Of a stretch of 5,594 nucleotides of DNA, positions 1 through 5,594 are shown in pieces. The translations under genes and the position numbers were made by a program. Under the pieces are notes generated by a model. The model was not told the origin of the DNA, did no database searches, and saw only the letters and a list, made by a program, of their open reading frames with translations. Origin of the DNA: Comamonadaceae bacterium (lineage in GTDB: Bacteria > Pseudomonadota > Gammaproteobacteria > Burkholderiales > Burkholderiaceae); NCBI GenBank assembly GCA_947455875.1, contig CANGSD010000105.1, forward strand, positions 1 to 5,594, read 5' to 3'. The stretch's first letter is position 1; every line of letters begins with the position of its first letter.

Positions 1-643
1 AGGCGGGCGCCGGTGACAGCCGCTGCGGCGGCAGCACCCCTGCGCGCACCGAGCCCGTAGCCTGGATGCCGCGCTCCCACAGCCACAGCTCGTAGTCGAA
101 GCCGCGCGGATTGCGCAGGCCATGCGGCGCCTTCAAGCGCACCACAAAGCGCCATTGCTCGCCCGCGCGCGGCACCTCACTGGTGCGCGCCGACGCAGTG
201 CCTTCATCCGGTGCGGCGGGTCCCTGGTACCAGGAGATCAGCAGGCGCGGCGGCACGCCGGCAACATCGGCCTGCGTGACCGCCAACACGAAGCGCGGCC
301 CGAACTCGCCGCGCTGGGGCATGTCGACGATGCGGCCCTCCACCCGGATGTCCCGCCCCTCCAGCGCGGGCGGCAAGGCCTGCTGCGCGAAGTGCAGGGC
401 CCGCAGACCCGTGGTGGCGAAGGCCAAGCCACCGATACCGACGGACAGCAGCGCAGCCGAGAGGACCCGCCTCAGGCCTGCGCGGGAGGGCGCACCCCGA
501 TTTCTCAGGCCCCAGGCGATGAGACCCAGCACGAGGCCCGCCAGGGCCCAGGCGCCATAAGTGGACGCTAGCGCCAGGCGGGCCTGCTGCAGTTGCAGGG
601 CGCAGCCCAGGACGATGGCCCACAGCACGCCCGCCAACGCCAT
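1..643 (-). CDS. comEC: ComEC/Rec2-family DNA internalization channel, N-terminal part (runs off left edge)
   Basis: ComEC is the inner-membrane channel that carries single-stranded DNA into the cytoplasm during natural transformation. Only the first 214 codons are present and the frame is open to the window edge. The start is ATG at 643: an in-frame TGA lies 11 codons upstream, and GAGAGG sits 8 nt before the ATG. Residues about 1-20, 30-46 and 60-79 are hydrophobic and look like membrane helices. Residues about 94-200 look like the soluble OB-fold-like segment of the ComEC N-terminal (DUF4131) region. The strongest identifier is the stretch around residues 176-199, LRNPRGFDYELWLWERGIQA followed by TGSVR, which matches the 'NPxGFDYexWL...GIxAtGyVR' signature of the family. 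The competence core and any C-terminal metallo-beta-lactamase domain lie outside the window. It is divergent from the kinase gene. Identification is firm, but whether this strain is transformable cannot be judged. Confidence 0.93.
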   Translation of the reverse strand, partial: MALAGVLWAIVLGCALQLQQARLALASTYGAWALAGLVLGLIAWGLRNRGAPSRAGLRRVLSAALLSVGIGGLAFATTGLRALHFAQQALPPALEGRDIRVEGRIVDMPQRGEFGPRFVLAVTQADVAGVPPRLLISWYQGPAAPDEGTASARTSEVPRAGEQWRFVVRLKAPHGLRNPRGFDYELWLWERGIQATGSVRAGVLPPQRLSPAPA

Positions 644-764
644 GTGTAACGCCTCTCTGGGTGATGAATGGCTTCATATACTACTTAAGATCTATTTCGG
701 AGCGCCCCTTGATGCCCGCCCTTTTCTCTGCCCAGCCGCTCGGCGCCTTACTGCGGTGGCGCGC
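644..764. promoter_or_regulatory. Divergent intergenic region between comEC and the kinase gene, with an AT-rich pocket
   Basis: This 121 bp region separates the two divergently oriented starts. Positions about 662-698 are clearly AT-rich against the high-GC surroundings. On the plus strand TATACT at 677-682 differs from the sigma70 -10 consensus at one position, but I see no convincing -35 box at the right spacing, where comEC's ribosome binding site lies. On the minus strand TAGTAT (678-683) is a possible -10 for comEC, also without a good -35. A short inverted repeat, ATGAA-tggc-TTCAT (664-677), overlaps the plus-strand -10 candidate. Adjacent 6 bp palindromes CTTAAG (684-689) and AGATCT (688-693) follow. 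The region very likely holds the promoters. The specific boxes are tentative, and a transcription-factor site is only a possibility. Confidence 0.4.
652..657 (-). promoter_or_regulatory. Ribosome binding site of comEC
   Basis: On the minus strand this reads GAGAGG, a good Shine-Dalgarno match, 8 nt upstream of the ATG at 643. Together with the in-frame stop just upstream it fixes the comEC start. Confidence 0.75.
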
Positions 765-3545
765 ATGAAGCACGGCGACATCCTCCAGGTCATCCTTGCC
801 GGTAGCAGCCCAGGCGATCGGCAATGGATCATCGAGTTGCTAAGAAGCGGCTCACCCTGGCGCTGCGAGTTCACCGAGGCAGACACCGGCGAAGCGGCCC
901 TGCGGCAGGCGCAAGAACCCACCTGCGAGAGCACGCCCATCCTGCTGGCCTGCCCCCTGGCCGACATGGACGCCATGCGCCTGATCGGCCGTCTGGTCGA
1001 CGCGCAAGGCCTCACGCCGTGCCCGATGGTGGTGATCACGCCAGGCAATGGGCGCGACCTCGGCCCGGTGCTGCTGCGCGCAGGCGCCCAGGACTACATC
1101 GGCGAAGACTGGCTCAGCCCCTTCGTACTGGCGCGCGCCGTCGACAACGCACGGGTGCGATGGGCCATGGAGCGCGGCCTGCACGAGCGGGAGGACGCGC
1201 GCAAGCAGGCCGAGGAGCAACTGCGCCAGGCCCAGCGCCTGACCCAGACCATCATCGACGGCGCCGGCGCGCTGGTCTTCGCCAAGGACCTGGAGGGTCG
1301 TTACTTCCTCACCAACCGGGCCTGGCGCGAGCGCGTGGGCCTGTCCGAGCAGCAAGCCGATGGCGTGACCGACGAAGCGGTCTATGGACCGCTGGTGGCC
1401 CAGGACGTGCGCCGCAACGATGAACAAGTCATGACCTCGGGGCGCCTGGTTGTCGCCGAGGAAACCACCTTCCAGCGGGGTCGGGCCGTCTACTACCTAT
1501 CCAGCAAATTCCCGCTGCTCGACGAAACGGGGCACGCGTATGCGGTCTGCGGCGTGTCCACCGACGTCACCTCGCTCAAGGAGACCCAGGCCGCCTTGCA
1601 GGCGCGCGAACGTGAGCTGCAGACCCTAGCCGACAACACCCCAGACATCCTCGCGCGCTTTGACCGGCAGCTGCGTCATGTCTTCGTGAGTGCAGCGATC
1701 GAGCGCATGACCGGTCGTGCCCCGCAGGACTTCATCGGCCGCACCGCGCGCGAGCTGAACATGCCCGCCGACCTGTGCGACTGCTGGGAAAACGCGGTGC
1801 AGTCCGCCTTTCGCGAGGCCTGCGCGCAGACGGTGGCCTTCACCTACGAGGCCGCGGGCGGGCTGCGCCACTTCTCGGGACGCTTCGTGCCTGAGTTCGG
1901 CAGCGAAGGGGCCATCGATAACGTGCTGGCGGTGCTGCACGACGACACCGAGCAAAAGCGCGCCGAGCAAGACATCAACCGCCTGCTCGAAGAGGAGCGT
2001 CACTACGCACGCCTGCTAGCCCGTATGGCGCAGGCCTCACGTCTCGTGCACGCCAGCTTGTCAGCTGACGAGATCGCACAGGTCCTCACCCATCAGGCCC
2101 GCGAGATCCTGGGCGCGCGCCGTGCGATCACCGAGCTCACACTGCAAGAGCCGGGCGCGCGCACTATTCAGGCCGTCTCGCTCGCCGCCGACGCGAACCC
2201 GAGCGAGCCGCAGCACGGCACAGTGCTGAGCGCGTCTTTGACCGGCAAGGGCGGCGAGCCGCTGGGCCAGGTCCAGCTCACCGGCGGTCCCTATGGCGAC
2301 TTCACCCACGAAGACCGCACGGTGCTGATGCAGCTGGCCGCCATCGCCTCCACCGGCTTGGAAAACGCGCGCCTGTATGCGTCGCTGCGCGAGGCCGACC
2401 ATCGCAAAGACGAATTCCTTGCCACCCTGGCCCACGAGCTGCGCAATCCGCTGGCGCCGATCCGCAACGGCCTGGAGATCCTGCGCCGCAGCGGGCAGCT
2501 CACGGGCCCAGCGGCGCTCGCGCGCGACATGATGGAACGCCAACTCGCCCACATGGTGCGACTGGTGGACGACCTGCTGGACGTCTCGCGTATCAGCCGG
2601 GGCAAGGTCGACCTGCGACTGATGCGTCTGACCTTGCAGTCGGTGTTGGAGAGCGCTCTGGAAAGCGGCCGTCCCGCCATCGAGGCCAGCAACCACCGAC
2701 TGGTCATGCAGCTGCCCACCGAGCCGGTGTGGATCGATGGCGACCTCACCCGCCTGGCCCAGGTGGTGAGCAACCTTCTGAACAACGCCGCCAAGTACAC
2801 GCCCGCCGGCGGGCGCATCGAGCTGTCCGCCCAGGTGGAGGGACCGCACGCCGTCATCCGCGTGACGGACAACGGCACCGGCATCAGCGCCGACATGCTG
2901 CCGCGGGTGTTTGATCTGTTCGCCCAAGTCGATCACACGCTCGCACGCGCCCAGGGCGGGCTGGGTATCGGCTTGTCTCTGGTCAAGAAACTGGTTGAAC
3001 TCCATGGCGGCGACATCCACGCCGAGAGTCGGGGACTGGGCCAAGGCAGTCGCTTCACCGTGCGGCTGCCGCTGACCGCACGCACCGCCGACGATGGCCA
3101 CGTGCCCGCCTCGCCGCCAGCGCGCATCGCGCCCTCGGCCACGCCCTGCCGAGTGCTGGTGTGCGACGACAACGTCGACGGTGCCGAGAGCCTGGCCCTG
3201 ATGCTGGGCCTGCTCGGGTACGAGGTGCGCACCGTCCACGACGGCCCGGCGGCTCTGGCCACGGTCCGTCACTGGCGACCCGACGCGGTGCTGCTGGACA
3301 TCGGGCTGCCCGGCATGTCCGGCTATGAGGTGGCGCGCCGGATGCGCAGCGACCCGTACCTGCGGGGCCTCTTGCTGGTCGCGGTCACCGGCTGGGGCAC
3401 GCAGGACGACCAGCGCCGCAGCGCCGCCGCCGGCTTCGACCAGCACCTGACCAAACCCGTCGAGGCCACTGCCCTGGAATTGGTGCTGGCAAGCCGCCTG
3501 GCACGAACAGGCCCTCAGGCCGCAGGCCAGGGGACAGCAGGCTAG
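765..3545 (+). CDS. Soluble hybrid sensor histidine kinase (pseudo-receiver, PAS, PAS, GAF, HisKA, HATPase, receiver), 926 aa
   Basis: This is a two-component sensor that should autophosphorylate on histidine and pass the phosphate to its own receiver. Domains: receiver-like fold at about 7-130; a charged, probably coiled-coil linker at 135-162; PAS at about 163-275 (ending in TDVTSLKET); PAS at about 289-402 (ending in HDDTEQKRAE); a second helical linker; GAF at about 422-540; HisKA at about 548-615 with phosphoacceptor His557 in LAHELRNPLAPIRNGLEIL; HATPase with N box NLLNNAAKYTP (670-680), G1 DNGTGI (702-707), F box and G2 GGLGIGL (731-737); and a C-terminal receiver at about 796-912. The last receiver is complete: Asp801/802, phosphoacceptor Asp845 in LLDIGLPGM, Thr875, Lys897. 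The N-terminal receiver lacks all the acidic residues and the lysine. There is no membrane segment or signal peptide, so it is cytoplasmic; the ligand is unknown. ATG 765 was chosen because the domain homology begins there and GGTGG lies 5 nt upstream. No HPt or partner regulator is nearby, so its output is unknown. Confidence 0.92.
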   Translation: MKHGDILQVILAGSSPGDRQWIIELLRSGSPWRCEFTEADTGEAALRQAQEPTCESTPILLACPLADMDAMRLIGRLVDAQGLTPCPMVVITPGNGRDLGPVLLRAGAQDYIGEDWLSPFVLARAVDNARVRWAMERGLHEREDARKQAEEQLRQAQRLTQTIIDGAGALVFAKDLEGRYFLTNRAWRERVGLSEQQADGVTDEAVYGPLVAQDVRRNDEQVMTSGRLVVAEETTFQRGRAVYYLSSKFPLLDETGHAYAVCGVSTDVTSLKETQAALQARERELQTLADNTPDILARFDRQLRHVFVSAAIERMTGRAPQDFIGRTARELNMPADLCDCWENAVQSAFREACAQTVAFTYEAAGGLRHFSGRFVPEFGSEGAIDNVLAVLHDDTEQKRAEQDINRLLEEERHYARLLARMAQASRLVHASLSADEIAQVLTHQAREILGARRAITELTLQEPGARTIQAVSLAADANPSEPQHGTVLSASLTGKGGEPLGQVQLTGGPYGDFTHEDRTVLMQLAAIASTGLENARLYASLREADHRKDEFLATLAHELRNPLAPIRNGLEILRRSGQLTGPAALARDMMERQLAHMVRLVDDLLDVSRISRGKVDLRLMRLTLQSVLESALESGRPAIEASNHRLVMQLPTEPVWIDGDLTRLAQVVSNLLNNAAKYTPAGGRIELSAQVEGPHAVIRVTDNGTGISADMLPRVFDLFAQVDHTLARAQGGLGIGLSLVKKLVELHGGDIHAESRGLGQGSRFTVRLPLTARTADDGHVPASPPARIAPSATPCRVLVCDDNVDGAESLALMLGLLGYEVRTVHDGPAALATVRHWRPDAVLLDIGLPGMSGYEVARRMRSDPYLRGLLLVAVTGWGTQDDQRRSAAAGFDQHLTKPVEATALELVLASRLARTGPQAAGQGTAG

Positions 3546-3551
3546 GATGCG

Positions 3552-3567
3552 GGCAGGCGCTCCTGCC
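3552..3567 (+). repeat. Small GC-rich inverted repeat between the kinase and transglutaminase genes
   Basis: GGCAGG and CCTGCC form a perfect 6 bp stem with a 4 nt loop (CGCT), starting 7 nt after the kinase stop codon. There is no T-tract after it, so it is not a convincing intrinsic terminator. It could be a weak RNA hairpin in the 38 nt spacer or a chance occurrence in GC-rich DNA. Confidence 0.3.
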
Positions 3568-3583
3568 ACCTCCTGTGCTTTCG

Positions 3584-4477
3584 ATGCCCCTGTACGCTGC
3601 CCTGCACCATGTCACCGACTACCGCTACGCCCGGCCCGTGCTGCTGGGGCCGCAGCTCGTGCGGCTGCGGCCAGCACCGCATAGCCGTAGCCGCATCCTG
3701 TCGTATGCCCTCCGGGTCGAGCCCGCCAGCACCTTGGTGCACTGGCACCAGGACCCCTACGCCAACTACCAGGCGCGCCTGCTGATCACGCAGCCCACAC
3801 CGGCCTTGCGGATCACGGTGGATCTGGTCGTCGAGCTGGCGCCTTTCAACCCCTTCGAATTCTTCCTCGAGCCCGAAGCCGCTGACTATCCCATCCACTA
3901 CGAGCCCGGTCTGGCGCGGGCGCTCGCGCCCTACCTCAGCGTCGACGCGCTCACCCCACGCGTGCAGGCCTGGCTTGACCGGATCGATCGCCGACCGCGG
4001 CCCAGCGTCGAATTCGTGGTCATGCTCAATCAGCTGCTGCATGCGCAAGTGCGCTACGTCAAGCGGCCCGAACCCGGCGTGCAAACGCCGGAGCAGACCC
4101 TGGCCCAGGGCAGCGGCTCGTGCCGCGACTCGGGCTGGCTGCTGGTCAATCTGATGCGCCATCTGGGGCTGGCAGCGCGCTTTGTCTCGGGCTATCTGAT
4201 CCAGATCGCGCCCGACTCGCCCACGCGCCCTGGCACGCACGGACTGGACGCCACCGAGCTGCACGCGTGGTGCGAGGTCTACCTGCCCGGGGCCGGCTGG
4301 CTCGGGCTGGACCCGACCTCGGGCCTGGTGGCCACCGAGGGCCACATTCCCTTGGCCTGCACCCCCGAGCCGGCCGGCGCCGCGCCGATCGAAGGAAAGC
4401 TAGAAGCCACCGAAGTCCAATTCAGCCACCACATGCAGGTCACACGCCTGCACGCACCGCCGCCGGTGGCCGGCTGA
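3584..4477 (+). CDS. Transglutaminase-like (bacterial transglutaminase N-region plus core) protein, 297 aa
   Basis: The protein has the papain-like transglutaminase/protease fold. The N-terminal region (about 3-95) has the bacterial transglutaminase N-terminal signature: ALHHVTDYRYARPVLLGPQ, then VRLRPAPHSR and NPFEFFLEP. The core (about 145-260) has the expected triad: Cys180 in GSGSCRDSGWLL, His227 in ELHAWCEVYLPGAGWLG and Asp243 in LDPTSG. It has no signal peptide or membrane helix, so it appears cytosolic. Proteins with this exact signature set that I know are usually about 1,100 residues long, continuing into a large DUF2126 region. This one stops soon after the core. GTG at 3575 is an in-frame alternative start, but ATG 3584 gives the usual family N-terminus; neither has a clear Shine-Dalgarno sequence. 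It begins 38 bp after the kinase and may share its transcript. The substrate is unknown: the family could act as a peptidase, an amidase or a cross-linking enzyme. Confidence 0.9.
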   Translation: MPLYAALHHVTDYRYARPVLLGPQLVRLRPAPHSRSRILSYALRVEPASTLVHWHQDPYANYQARLLITQPTPALRITVDLVVELAPFNPFEFFLEPEAADYPIHYEPGLARALAPYLSVDALTPRVQAWLDRIDRRPRPSVEFVVMLNQLLHAQVRYVKRPEPGVQTPEQTLAQGSGSCRDSGWLLVNLMRHLGLAARFVSGYLIQIAPDSPTRPGTHGLDATELHAWCEVYLPGAGWLGLDPTSGLVATEGHIPLACTPEPAGAAPIEGKLEATEVQFSHHMQVTRLHAPPPVAG

Positions 4478-4586
4478 TCGTCATGCCCGTCCTACGCTGA
4501 ACCCACTCTGCGCGGGGAAAGCTCGGTGGGAGGTAGCTCCTACAATCGCGCCAAATCCCCCCTTCCCCGACCCTCGCACGCACACC
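4478..4586 (+). promoter_or_regulatory. Intergenic region with a probable ridA promoter
   Basis: The sequence TACAATCGCGCC includes a strong -10 box, TACAAT (4541-4546), matching the sigma70 consensus at five of six positions. It lies 40 nt before the ridA start, implying a leader of about 30-35 nt. No good -35 is seen at 16-18 bp. Just upstream is a short inverted repeat, GGAG-gtag-CTCC (4529-4540), in the spacer where a regulator could bind, though this may be chance. The leader (4551-4586) is pyrimidine-rich and has no purine-rich ribosome binding site. I see no terminator for the transglutaminase gene in this region. Confidence 0.5.
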
Positions 4587-5042
4587 ATGTCTATCGCCCA
4601 GAAGCTCCAGGAACTGAACATCACCCTGCCCCCGGTGGCCACGCCCGCCGCGGCCTATGTGCCCTTCGTGCGCACTGGCTCGCTGGTCTTTCTCAGTGGC
4701 CACATCGCCCGCAAGGACGGCAAGCCCTGGGTGGGCCAATTGGGCAAGGACATGGACACCGCGCAAGGTCAGGCCGCTGCGCGCGCCATCGCGATTGACC
4801 TCCTGGGCACGCTGCAAGCCGCCATCGGCGACCTGCAGAAGGTGCGCCGCATCGTCAAGGTGATGAGCCTGGTGAACTCCACACCCACATTCACTGAGCA
4901 GCACCTGGTGACCAACGGCTGCAGCGAGCTGCTCGCGCAGATCTTTGGCGAGCGCGGCGCACACGCTCGCAGCGCCTTCGGCGTGGCTCAGATCCCGATG
5001 GGCGCCTGCGTCGAGATCGAGCTGATCGCCGAAGTCGACTGA
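4587..5042 (+). CDS. RidA (YjgF/YER057c/UK114) family protein, 151 aa
   Basis: RidA-family proteins are small homotrimers. The best-studied members hydrolyse reactive enamine/imine intermediates made by PLP-dependent enzymes such as threonine dehydratase. Here the N-terminus (SIAQKLQELNITLPPVATPA) and the length place it nearer the slightly longer YjgF-like subgroup than the roughly 128-residue classic RidA. Visible family features are VRTGSLVFLSGHIAR (28-42), a helical segment with QAAARAIAIDLLGTLQAAIG (62-81), VKVMSLVNSTPTFTEQ (90-105) and the C-terminal HARSAFGVAQIPMGACVEIE (126-145). Arg128 and Glu143 align, with the same 15-residue spacing, to Arg105 and Glu120 of E. coli RidA, so the site that binds the carboxylate and water is intact. 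In other subgroups this activity is not established, so I do not assign ridA as the symbol. It has its own likely promoter. It converges with parC. Confidence 0.93.
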   Translation: MSIAQKLQELNITLPPVATPAAAYVPFVRTGSLVFLSGHIARKDGKPWVGQLGKDMDTAQGQAAARAIAIDLLGTLQAAIGDLQKVRRIVKVMSLVNSTPTFTEQHLVTNGCSELLAQIFGERGAHARSAFGVAQIPMGACVEIELIAEVD

Positions 5043-5051
5043 GTCCAGCGC

Positions 5052-5594
5052 TTATTCGACCCGCTCGATGCCCGTGGGTTTGAAGCCCAGGTCGGCGGCC
5101 TTGCCCTTGCGACCGCGCGCGGCGCGTGCGTTGTTCAGGGAACGGATCTCCAAGGTCTCTTCGCGCTCCTTGCCGCCGCGGCCGATGCCGCTGATCTTGA
5201 CGCTGCGCACATAGGCCGCAGCGCCCGCCAGCGTGTCCTTAGGCTCCAGATCCAGCAGCATCAGACCCCGACCGCCCTTGGGCTGGTGCTTGAGCTCAGA
5301 GATCTCGAAGGTGAGGATACGACCGCCGGTCGAGGCGCAGGCCACATGCGTGGCCGACGCGCCCGGCGCCACCTGTGCCGGCGAGGGTCGGCACACCCTC
5401 TCGTCCGCGGCGCAGGTGATGAAGGACTTGCCTGCGCGCTGGCGCGAAGTCATGTCGTCGACGCTGGCGATGAAACCATAGCCGCCCGAGGTAGACAGCA
5501 ACAACATCGACGCCGCGGCGCCCGCGAAGTAATGCGCCACCTGTGTCCCGACCTCCAGCTCGATGAAGCTGGTGACGGGCTGACCGTCGCCACG
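5052..5594 (-). CDS. parC: DNA topoisomerase IV subunit A, C-terminal end (runs off right edge)
   Basis: ParC with ParE decatenates daughter chromosomes. Only the last 180 codons are here, and the frame is open to the right edge. The stop is TAA (5052-5054 on the plus strand, reading TTA). The visible part is the C-terminal beta-pinwheel: RGDGQPVTSFIELEVGTQVA (1-20), AHYFAGAA and LLLSTSGGYGFIASVDDM (31-48), SRQRAGKSFIT (50-60), GRILTFEISEL (91-101), and the tail GRKGKAADLGFKPTGIERVE (161-180). The GYGF and RAGKSFI stretches and the tail resemble E. coli ParC (GYGF, RAGKALI, and the terminal IDRVE). The catalytic tyrosine and N-terminal domains lie outside the window. QPKGGRG (105-111) recalls the GyrA box but lies where ParC has a related KGKG element, so ParC is preferred over GyrA. 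Its end is 9 bp from the ridA stop, with no terminator between. Confidence 0.93.
   Translation of the reverse strand, partial: RGDGQPVTSFIELEVGTQVAHYFAGAAASMLLLSTSGGYGFIASVDDMTSRQRAGKSFITCAADERVCRPSPAQVAPGASATHVACASTGGRILTFEISELKHQPKGGRGLMLLDLEPKDTLAGAAAYVRSVKISGIGRGGKEREETLEIRSLNNARAARGRKGKAADLGFKPTGIERVE

Noticed and set aside
111..571. Two plus-strand frames of 149 codons each, and a minus-strand frame at 204-677, over the comEC region
   Set aside because: The comEC frame on the minus strand has clear family motifs, membrane helices and a ribosome binding site. The others are out-of-frame shadows.
2061..3569. A 502-codon open frame on the minus strand, opposite the kinase
   Set aside because: It lies antisense to well-recognised kinase domains. 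Its composition (many Gln, His, Gly, Ala) is typical of the antisense of high-GC codons, and it shows no domain.
3575..3583. GTG start for the transglutaminase, three codons upstream of the ATG
   Set aside because: The family N-terminus begins at the ATG (MPLYAALHHVT), and no ribosome binding site favours the GTG. It remains possible.
3542..4345. A 267-codon minus-strand open frame opposite the transglutaminase
   Set aside because: It is a shadow of a gene with an intact catalytic triad and has no recognisable motif.
5262..5282. GyrA-box-like QPKGGRG in the type II topoisomerase fragment
   Set aside because: It sits late in the pinwheel, where ParC has a related KGKG element, and the C-terminal tail is ParC-like, so it does not indicate GyrA.
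1..5594. Mobile elements, CRISPR arrays, tRNA/rRNA genes, toxin-antitoxin pairs or an anti-phage system
   Set aside because: I read both strands and found no terminal repeats, transposase, regular spaced repeats, tRNA-like cloverleaf or small paired genes. Nearly all the sequence is accounted for by five recognised genes.

Overview
The window is an ordinary-looking, gene-dense, high-GC chromosomal segment. It most likely comes from a betaproteobacterium of the order Burkholderiales. That placement is inferred from the style of the encoded proteins (ComEC, ParC and the transglutaminase resemble versions I know from that group), from the base composition, and from a TACAAT -10 box followed by a short leader. 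It is not from any marker gene. I see no RNA gene, insertion sequence, CRISPR array, prophage gene or att site.

Layout, left to right. (1) 1-643, minus strand: the N-terminal part of a ComEC/Rec2 DNA-uptake channel, running off the left edge. (2) 644-764: a divergent intergenic region with a conspicuous AT-rich pocket, where the promoters for both directions should lie. (3) 765-3545, plus strand: a large soluble hybrid sensor histidine kinase with the order degenerate receiver, PAS, PAS, GAF, HisKA, HATPase, true receiver. (4) 3584-4477, plus strand: a transglutaminase-like cysteine protease-fold protein, 38 bp downstream of the kinase and possibly cotranscribed with it. (5) 4478-4586: an intergenic region with a probable promoter. 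(6) 4587-5042, plus strand: a RidA-family protein with the key arginine and glutamate. (7) 5052-5594, minus strand: the C-terminal end of topoisomerase IV subunit A (ParC), converging on ridA with a 9 bp gap and running off the right edge.

The genes do not form one obvious pathway. comEC (DNA uptake), ridA (enamine/imine detoxification) and parC (chromosome decatenation) are core functions that happen to be adjacent. The kinase is an orphan: it is cytoplasmic, senses through PAS/GAF domains, and no partner regulator or HPt protein lies in the window. Its pairing with the transglutaminase rests only on shared strand and close spacing.

I did not find a new biological system here. The points most worth a second look are three: the N-terminal receiver-like domain of the kinase, which has lost its phosphorylation residues; the transglutaminase, which matches the front half of a much longer known protein type but stops at the domain boundary; and the AT-rich divergent promoter pocket.
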